Origin: an uncultured Clostridia bacterium
GTDB lineage: Bacteria; Bacillota_A; Clostridia; Oscillospirales; Oscillospiraceae
Reading direction: 5' to 3'
Assembly: GCA_947166955.1 (NCBI GenBank)
Contig: CAMVGI010000119.1
Coordinates: forward strand, 1-5,153
Length of the DNA stretch: 5,153 nt
Part shown: piece after piece, positions 1 to 5,153 of the stretch
How positions within the stretch are numbered: position 1 is the first letter of the stretch
How the letters are laid out: the number at the start of each line of letters is the position of its first letter
Program-made: the position numbers and the translations under genes
Notes under the pieces: generated by a model
Database searches by the model: none
What the model was told of the DNA's origin: nothing
What the model saw: the letters and a program-made list of their open reading frames with translations, nothing else

Positions 1-28
1 TTATGCTTGTGATACGTTCGGTTTTCAT
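1..28 (-). CDS. 5' end of an unidentified downstream gene (partial, runs off the left edge)
   Basis: Only the first nine codons are visible. They read MKTERITSI and stay open to the window edge. The start is chosen because an ATG at 28-26 follows a strong GGAGGAA ribosome binding site that begins at the stop codon of the polymerase gene, leaving nine bases between that stop (40-38) and this start. This tight spacing indicates co-transcription, and probably translational coupling, with the polymerase gene upstream. Nine residues are too few to assign a family. A replication or recombination role would fit the operon, but that is inference from position only. The start itself is fairly secure; the length and function of the gene are unknown. 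Confidence 0.65.
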
Positions 29-30
29 AG

Positions 31-38
31 TTCCTCCT
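31..38 (-). promoter_or_regulatory. Strong ribosome binding site for the downstream gene, overlapping the polymerase stop
   Basis: On the minus strand the stop TAA of the polymerase gene runs directly into GGAGGAACT and then ATG. The A of the stop codon is the first base of a perfect AGGAGG Shine-Dalgarno sequence (38-33). Four bases separate it from the ATG at 28. A terminating ribosome would sit over this site, which favours coupled re-initiation. Confidence 0.75.
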
Positions 39-3000
39 TAGATAACGACGTTGTAGCCGTTGAGATACCAAAAGCCGGCCTGGTTCTTTGAAATGGACTT
101 TGCAAAGATAACGTCGAATTTCCGAATCGGCTGTTTTTTGTAGTTGGACGCACGCAGCGTCAGGCGCGCGGTCTTTCCACTGCCAATGGAGCGCGTTTGA
201 AGCGCGTAGCCCCATACAACGCCGTCTTTCTTGCTCTTGAGCGGGTAAACATCCATGATGATGAGCTTGCGGCGGTCTTTTTCCTCGCCGCTGGTCAAGT
301 CGATATAACCGAGGTTTTCCAACTGGTCTTGCATTTTGCTTTTGAAGTCAAAATCCTCCAGATGGAAGTCGCGCACGGTCTTCTCCAGCTCCGCAAGCAG
401 ACCGTCCATGTCTGTAATGGTGTAGCTTTTCGCGACCGTTCCGTTTTTTGCGGCGTCGGTTGCGTGCCGAGACACGATCTCCTCAAGCTCACCGTTGAGC
501 TTTTCCTTTGCGATTTTTTTAGCCGTTCCGTTTTTGAAGTAGGCAAACAGATCGACCATGCGAAGAAGCTCACGGGCATTGCCGTACTCAGAGAAGTAGT
601 CCAGACGGATGAGAATGTCGCGCTGGCGCGTATCCAACCGCGTTTCCGTGTCGAGAACCCGCAGTAGCTCCATAAACGAGTCCGGCTTCTTGACATGTGA
701 CAACTCATAGAGCTGATTTGCAACCTCGGCGTTGAGGTATTTGACCGACGCGATGCCTTTTGAGATGAATTGCTCATCCTTATCGAACAGGTAGCGGTCT
801 TTCGACCTGCCGAAGCGCGGCGGGACGATCTTGATGCCGTACGCGACCGCAAGCTCGTTGCCGCTTTTGACGTCCTCTTCGCCGTTGGCGTTGTTGAGAT
901 ACGCCGTAATGAACTCGTAGGGATGGTAGTAGCGGAGATATGCGCAGAGATAGCCGATCATGCAATAACCGATTGAGTGGTTATAGCCGAACATGTAGCT
1001 CGAAGCGTCGGAAATGATCTGCACGAACTCCTTGGCTTCCTGCTCTGCAACCTCGCGCGGCTGGGGAGACATTTTACAGTAACCGTCTAAAATATCCGGC
1101 AAGGCTTTCGCCAACTCCTCCGGTTTCTTCCTCGCTATCATGCGCCGCGTATTGTCCGCCGCGCTGCCGGAATAACCACAGATTTGCTGTAGGAATTTGA
1201 TGACGTCCTCCTGATAGACGAGATAGCCATAGTTGTCGGCAAGTAGCTCGTCGATGATCGCTGACGGATTCTTGTGCGGCTTGTGCTTCATCAGGTCGTC
1301 GCGGTACGACGCGCCGGACGGACGCAGCGCCGCCGTGATGAGGCTCATATCGAAGATCGAGTGCGGCTCGTACTGCTTGAGCATGGAGAACGCGAAGTCT
1401 CCCTCAAACTGGAAGATCCCAACGGGGGAGCGGAGCATATCCTTCCAGACAGCATCATCGTTCCAGTTGATTTCATGCGATTTCGGGTACGGCGTCCCGA
1501 TAAGCTTGTAGGCGTCCTTGATGATCTCGACGTTTTTGAGTCCGAGGATGTCGTATTTGACAAGCCCCGCGTCGTGGACGCAATCCATGTCGATTTGCAG
1601 GATCTCCTTGCCATCTGATAGGAACGTCCCGTAGTTGTCTCGCAGCGTGATTGGGCTTGCGACGATGCCGGCTGGGTGCATGGATTGTGAGATCGCGACG
1701 TCCAACAGCCCATCGTAGAAGTAGAATACTTCGGGATACTTTTCGCGTGTTTTCTCTTCGCTTACCTCGAACTCATCTTTGATCTGCGTGGAGATCTTAC
1801 CGATCCACGGATTTTTCGCGTAGATTGCATCATTCTCTTTTTTGAGGCGTTCGTATTCCTTTTGCAGCGCCTTGGCTTCATCGCTGTTTGCAGTTTTCAA
1901 ATCTGCAATTTGCTGCTTTAGCTTACGAAGATCGTGCGAGTGCTCCTTGTCCCACCGAACGCCGAGGCCGCGACAAATCTCGTCGATCGCGCCCTTAGAC
2001 TTGATCGTGCCGATGGCGAGGATGTACGCCGTCTTCTCCTGACCGAAGCGGTTAATGATGTACTCATACACCTTGTCGCGGTCGGACGGAGAGACGTCGA
2101 TGTCGATGTCGCCGATTTCCTTGCGGTCTTCGTTCGCGAAGCGGCTAAAGACCGTTTTCCACGTTTCGGGATTAAGGTCGGTCGTATCGGTCAGGAACGC
2201 CACGCGGGAACCGCCGCACGAACCACGATTGAAGCCGAGCGGAATGTCGTGCGTCTTGCACCACGTCGCAAGTTCGCTCATAAAGAGCATGAAACCGGAC
2301 ATCTCGATCTTGTCGAAGACGTGCATTTCGTCCTGAATCGCCGCGCGGAATGGCGCTTCCTGCTCATGCGTTACAGCGCCGGAGGCGAGCTTCGCCTGCA
2401 AGCCTTGCTCGATGCGCTCCATCAAGACGCTGCGATCGCGTTCGCCGTACAAAATCGGATACTTGAAGCTCTTGTCGAGGTCGAACGCTTCCACGGAGTC
2501 CGCGATGACGTTTGTGTTCTCGATCGCCTCAGCCCAGAGCTTTTCCGGTATGGCATCCTGCGCGCGGAACATCTCGCACAGCTCGTCGTAGCTCTTGTAG
2601 GTAAGGTCAAACGTGTCCTCATCCGCAAACTCGATGTGCTTGGCGAGCTGCATCATCGTGCGGCACTCCGCCTTGTACTTATCAAGGCTGTGTGTATCGG
2701 TGGTTGCCACCAGCGGGATGCCGTATTTCTGCGACATCTCCGCAAGGTGGCGGTTGAACGCGATTTGGTCGGGATGGTTGTGCGGTTGGATTTCGAGATA
2801 GTCGTAGTGTTTTACCAACCGCTCATAAAGCGGGTGCGTGATGGGAAGCCTGTTGAGAGGCGAAGCAAGGCACGCGCTCATTTTGATTACGTTGTTGGAT
2901 ATACCGAGAAATTCGTCAAACGTGATGCGCGGCTTGTAGTAGAAGTGATCTTCCGTGCTCGACCGACTGACAAGCTCGTTGATCTCACGCAGACCGTCCA

Positions 3001-3301
3001 TGTTCTTCGCAAGGAGGATCGTATGGAAGTTGTCGCGCACGCGGGATGTTTCGCCGGTGCGCGGATCTTCCCATAAGAGCTTTTCGGTCAAATAGCACTC
3101 GACGCCATGAATGTACTTGATGCCGGCGGCGTCGCAGGCGAGCTTCTTGGCAACCCACTGGTAGCAGTTGCCGTGCTCGGTAAAGGCGATTGCCTTTTGT
3201 CCAAGCTCAACCGCTCGGTTGATGTAGTCCTGAAACTTCGTTGCACTATCGAGCAGGGAAAGCTCGGAGTGCAAGTGCAAAGTTGCGTAATTCTCGCTCA
3301 T
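38..3301 (-). CDS. dnaE: DNA polymerase III alpha subunit, DnaE-type family C polymerase with PHP domain
   Basis: This is a replicative DNA polymerase that extends primers from dNTPs at the fork. It has 1087 residues, slightly shorter than typical cellular DnaE (about 1160). The N-terminal PHP domain (about 5-245) keeps H9, H11, D18, H43, E68, H93, C144, D202 and H204, matching the nine metal ligands of active PHP exonucleases. The polymerase core follows. NRGSCGGS (358-365) is the Pol-beta-like palm motif. GDIDIDVS (397-404) supplies catalytic D400 and D402, and VKYDILGL (581-588) supplies D584. Conserved blocks HPAGIVAS (542-549), GIFQFEG (628-634), LVYQEDV (694-700), TRRMIARKKPEE (718-729) and FGYNHSIGY (771-779) are present. 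A charged coiled coil interrupts the core at about 452-492. A helix-hairpin-helix-like region (about 820-905) and an OB-fold-like C terminus (about 1010-1087) follow. The ATG at 3301 has an AAGAGG ribosome binding site, and an in-frame stop lies just upstream. It sits 78 bases after the primase-helicase gene, in the same direction. The family assignment is very secure; the OB-fold assignment is tentative. Confidence 0.96.
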   Translation of the reverse strand: MSENYATLHLHSELSLLDSATKFQDYINRAVELGQKAIAFTEHGNCYQWVAKKLACDAAGIKYIHGVECYLTEKLLWEDPRTGETSRVRDNFHTILLAKNMDGLREINELVSRSSTEDHFYYKPRITFDEFLGISNNVIKMSACLASPLNRLPITHPLYERLVKHYDYLEIQPHNHPDQIAFNRHLAEMSQKYGIPLVATTDTHSLDKYKAECRTMMQLAKHIEFADEDTFDLTYKSYDELCEMFRAQDAIPEKLWAEAIENTNVIADSVEAFDLDKSFKYPILYGERDRSVLMERIEQGLQAKLASGAVTHEQEAPFRAAIQDEMHVFDKIEMSGFMLFMSELATWCKTHDIPLGFNRGSCGGSRVAFLTDTTDLNPETWKTVFSRFANEDRKEIGDIDIDVSPSDRDKVYEYIINRFGQEKTAYILAIGTIKSKGAIDEICRGLGVRWDKEHSHDLRKLKQQIADLKTANSDEAKALQKEYERLKKENDAIYAKNPWIGKISTQIKDEFEVSEEKTREKYPEVFYFYDGLLDVAISQSMHPAGIVASPITLRDNYGTFLSDGKEILQIDMDCVHDAGLVKYDILGLKNVEIIKDAYKLIGTPYPKSHEINWNDDAVWKDMLRSPVGIFQFEGDFAFSMLKQYEPHSIFDMSLITAALRPSGASYRDDLMKHKPHKNPSAIIDELLADNYGYLVYQEDVIKFLQQICGYSGSAADNTRRMIARKKPEELAKALPDILDGYCKMSPQPREVAEQEAKEFVQIISDASSYMFGYNHSIGYCMIGYLCAYLRYYHPYEFITAYLNNANGEEDVKSGNELAVAYGIKIVPPRFGRSKDRYLFDKDEQFISKGIASVKYLNAEVANQLYELSHVKKPDSFMELLRVLDTETRLDTRQRDILIRLDYFSEYGNARELLRMVDLFAYFKNGTAKKIAKEKLNGELEEIVSRHATDAAKNGTVAKSYTITDMDGLLAELEKTVRDFHLEDFDFKSKMQDQLENLGYIDLTSGEEKDRRKLIIMDVYPLKSKKDGVVWGYALQTRSIGSGKTARLTLRASNYKKQPIRKFDVIFAKSISKNQAGFWYLNGYNVVI

Positions 3302-3305
3302 AATT

Positions 3306-3313
3306 ACCTCTTT
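3306..3313 (-). promoter_or_regulatory. Ribosome binding site for the polymerase gene
   Basis: On the minus strand the sequence reads AAAGAGGTAATT followed by the ATG at 3301. AGAGG (3311-3307) is a good but imperfect Shine-Dalgarno match with five bases to the start codon. Reading upstream in the polymerase frame, a TGA at 3325-3323 is reached with no other ATG, GTG or TTG suited as a start on the way except a non-supported GTA/ATC series, so this ATG is the only sensible start. Confidence 0.75.
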
Positions 3314-3324
3314 CCCGATTCCTC

Positions 3325-3361
3325 AAGAGACATGCCCGCGCGCTGCGCGGCGCTCTTTTTT
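3325..3361. other. GC-rich hairpin with T-tract in the intergenic leader
   Basis: CCGCGC (3336-3341) and GCGCGG (3345-3350) form a perfect six-base-pair stem with a three-base loop. An outer pairing, AAGAG (3325-3329) with CTCTT (3353-3357), can extend it across an uneven internal loop. On the plus strand it is followed by six T (3356-3361), like an intrinsic terminator facing that way, although some of the T-tract would pair in the outer stem. On the minus strand, the direction of transcription of the genes, it is preceded by A6 and followed by only two T, so it is a poor terminator there. It may instead affect messenger stability or the relative expression of the two genes, or stop antisense transcription. 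The pairing is seen; the role is inference. Confidence 0.4.
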
Positions 3362-3379
3362 GGAACTAAATTAAAATCA

Positions 3380-5153
3380 TTACATGGCTTCGCCAAATAC
3401 CTCATCCTCGTCGTCCGTCTCCATGAGCTGCGGCGGCGGGAACGGCAGCGGCGTCGTGTACTTCGTCTTATCCCAACCGTACTGATAGTCCAGCTCCTCT
3501 TCCGTCGTGAAGAAGCGCTTGGAAGGTCGGTCGTAGAACACTTCGATGCTCCGCCCCTCGTAACCGTTCAGACGGTCTTTGAGGATGTCGATGATGACGT
3601 CGCCCTTAATCGGCTTGACGCGCCAGCCGCTGCCGTTCAGCTTCGGCTCGCCCTGATGGTCGCGTTCCTGCACGCGGTAGAGCGAAATGATACGGTGCGC
3701 AAGGTCGATGATCGCGGAAATGCCCTGAACGTCCATTTTGCTCAGACGTCGCATTGCCTCGATCTTGTGCGGATGCACGACGAGGATCAGCGCGACGTTG
3801 AATTTCACGGCGAACGCGATAAGATCCATCACAAACTCCGCCTGCTTGTCGTACTTGTTGTCGTCATTGCACTCAAGGTTCATGGCGGTCAGGTTGTCGA
3901 GGATCAACAGCTTGCAGCCATACTTCCGAACGGAGTCCTCCATCGACTGCAAGATGTCGGTCTTCTTGTTGGATTCACCGTCTTTACGGATAAAAAGACG
4001 ACCGCGATAGTATTCGCTGATAGCTCTCTTCGCCTCCGGCTTGATCTTGTAGTACGGCGAGCCGTCGTAATCTTTCTCCTCGACGTTGCGCTGACCGGCG
4101 AAAATGTAGTTGATCCAGTTCTTTGCCTGAAAGTTTGGCAGTTCACCGGAGAACAGATAAGCGTTTTCGCCACGGTCAAGGCATTGGCAAATCACCTGAT
4201 TGAGAAGAGACGATTTGCCGCTGCCGTTGATGCCGGTCACGATATTCAGCGTGCCGTAGAAAAACCGCATGAGGTAGCGGTCAAGCTCCGGAAGTCCCGT
4301 TTTGATGCCATCCATCGCGTCGAGGTCGAGGTCTTCGATGTCCGCGAAGTCCACAACGCCTGGAACGGGGGAGTCCTTCGCATCCAAGATGATTTCCAGC
4401 ACCTTTTCCTTGCCGAAGCGGAAAAGCACCTCGTTGAGGTCGTTGACGGGGATTTTCTCGCCGTTCGACTTGACGTACCACTGCGGAACCTCGACGACCT
4501 TCGTGCGCCAGCTTCCAAGGCGGTAGATGCACTCCTTCTGCATCTTCAAACCCGCTTCATCGTTGTCTGAGCAGATGATGATGGAGTCGAACTGCTCCAG
4601 CCAGTCCCAGTTTTCCTCGATCCAGTGGAAGTTTCCGCTGCCGAGCGGCACGGACACGGCGTTCGTAAATCCGGCTTCGATCGCCGAAAGGCAATCCGGT
4701 TCACCCTCGCAGATGAGGAGCGGCGCTGTCGTGTTGATGCGGTTCATGTTCCACAGCAGCGGCGTTGTGTCGGCGTCCTTTTGGCACCAACATTTATTTT
4801 CGCCGTGCTCGACTTTTCTGGCCGGTCTGTATTTGACCATCGTGAGAACATCGTTGGTGTCGTAGTAATTCCACACGACGTTGCCCTTGTCGTCTTGCCG
4901 TACGTCACAGTAATCAATGGTTTTCGGACTGATCTTGCGCTTTTTGAAGTATTCGTACACCTTGGATTTGTCCTCGCAGACGACCTCCTTGGGATAGCGG
5001 TATTGCCGGCGCGTTTTAACGCCAAGCTCACCGAAGGAATACGGCATACCGGCAAGGTCAAAGAGCTTGCGGCACGCCTCGGCGTATGTCGCGCCCTTAT
5101 ACATCAGCACGTCGAGGATGTCATAGCTTCTTTGGCACGCGCCGAAGCAGCGG
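3380..5153 (-). CDS. Bifunctional primase-helicase, T7 gp4/Twinkle-type (partial, 5' end beyond the right edge)
   Basis: This enzyme should unwind the fork 5' to 3' as a hexamer and make RNA primers. The frame stays open to the edge, so the start is missing; 590 residues are visible, numbered here from the first full codon (5152-5150). Residues 1-35 begin RCFGACQRSYDILDV, the end of a CHC2-like primase zinc-binding domain. The TOPRIM primase core has CEGEPD (148-153, with E149), SDNDEAG (195-201, with D196 and D198) and NDLNE (237-241). A linker then leads to a RecA-like helicase with Walker A GINGSGKSS (307-315), SGE with probable catalytic E337, Walker B LLILDNL (415-421), the sensor-like HPH (460-462) and KDRLNGYEG (525-533) with a likely arginine finger at R527. 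The protein ends in a proline-rich then acidic tail (about 565-590). An apparent GTG start at 5110 is an internal codon of the zinc domain, not a real start. The polymerase gene lies 78 bases downstream. A DnaB-only helicase is excluded by the TOPRIM and zinc domains. Confidence 0.94.
   Translation of the reverse strand, partial: RCFGACQRSYDILDVLMYKGATYAEACRKLFDLAGMPYSFGELGVKTRRQYRYPKEVVCEDKSKVYEYFKKRKISPKTIDYCDVRQDDKGNVVWNYYDTNDVLTMVKYRPARKVEHGENKCWCQKDADTTPLLWNMNRINTTAPLLICEGEPDCLSAIEAGFTNAVSVPLGSGNFHWIEENWDWLEQFDSIIICSDNDEAGLKMQKECIYRLGSWRTKVVEVPQWYVKSNGEKIPVNDLNEVLFRFGKEKVLEIILDAKDSPVPGVVDFADIEDLDLDAMDGIKTGLPELDRYLMRFFYGTLNIVTGINGSGKSSLLNQVICQCLDRGENAYLFSGELPNFQAKNWINYIFAGQRNVEEKDYDGSPYYKIKPEAKRAISEYYRGRLFIRKDGESNKKTDILQSMEDSVRKYGCKLLILDNLTAMNLECNDDNKYDKQAEFVMDLIAFAVKFNVALILVVHPHKIEAMRRLSKMDVQGISAIIDLAHRIISLYRVQERDHQGEPKLNGSGWRVKPIKGDVIIDILKDRLNGYEGRSIEVFYDRPSKRFFTTEEELDYQYGWDKTKYTTPLPFPPPQLMETDDEDEVFGEAM

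Noticed and set aside
2095..2112. Short tandem repeat of GTCGAT-like units
   Set aside because: It encodes the alternating Asp-Ile of the catalytic GDIDIDVS motif, so the repetition is explained by protein function rather than a repeat element.
1934..3076. A 380-codon open frame on the plus strand opposite the polymerase gene
   Set aside because: It is in the same codon-aligned antisense register and lies entirely opposite conserved PHP and palm coding sequence. It has no ribosome binding site that I can support and no recognisable protein family.
3356..3361. Intrinsic terminator ending the primase-helicase transcript
   Set aside because: The T-tract is on the plus strand. In the direction of the genes the hairpin is preceded by A residues and followed by only two T, so it does not fit an intrinsic terminator for these genes.
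3107..4570. A 487-codon open frame on the plus strand spanning the intergenic leader and parts of both genes
   Set aside because: It is codon-aligned with the minus-strand genes, so its stops would correspond to TTA, CTA and TCA codons in them, which these genes seldom use. The translation is a low-complexity mix rich in V, L, R, D and H with no recognisable domain, as expected of an antisense shadow. The 78-base leader is a multiple of three, which lets the shadow run through both genes.
5108..5110. GTG as the start codon of the primase-helicase
   Set aside because: The frame continues upstream to the edge with a convincing primase zinc-domain sequence (CFGAC...YDILD), so this GTG encodes an internal valine.

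Overview
This window looks like part of the DNA-replication module of a double-stranded DNA bacteriophage or prophage. Everything I can support as coding lies on the minus strand. In transcription order, from high to low coordinates, it holds: (1) a T7 gp4/Twinkle-type primase-helicase whose 5' end runs off the right edge; (2) a 78-base intergenic leader with a GC-rich hairpin; (3) a complete 1087-residue DnaE-type (family C) DNA polymerase with an N-terminal PHP domain; (4) the first nine codons of a further gene that runs off the left edge. There is no gene-free stretch over 300 bases, and I see no tRNA, CRISPR array, insertion sequence or attachment site.

The host is probably a bacterium using strong AGGAGG-type ribosome binding sites, such as a member of the Firmicutes/Clostridia with balanced to slightly GC-rich DNA. 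This rests on the ribosome binding sites, the base composition by eye and a recollection that similar polymerases occur in phages of gut Firmicutes, so it is inference. Phage or prophage origin is also inferred, from the compact operon and the pairing of a fused primase-helicase with a divergent, shortened polymerase. A plasmid or other mobile element is not excluded.

The two main genes would cooperate at a replication fork. The primase-helicase unwinds DNA and lays down RNA primers through its zinc-binding, TOPRIM and RecA-like domains. The polymerase extends them, and its PHP domain keeps all nine expected metal ligands, so it may proofread itself. The helicase ends in an acidic tail reminiscent of the one T7 gp4 uses to contact its polymerase. 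The polymerase carries a charged coiled-coil insertion inside its catalytic region and lacks most of the C-terminal tail of cellular DnaE. Together they suggest a self-contained, hybrid replisome: a T7-like primase-helicase with a bacterial-type family C polymerase. The long plus-strand open frames are antisense shadows of these two genes.
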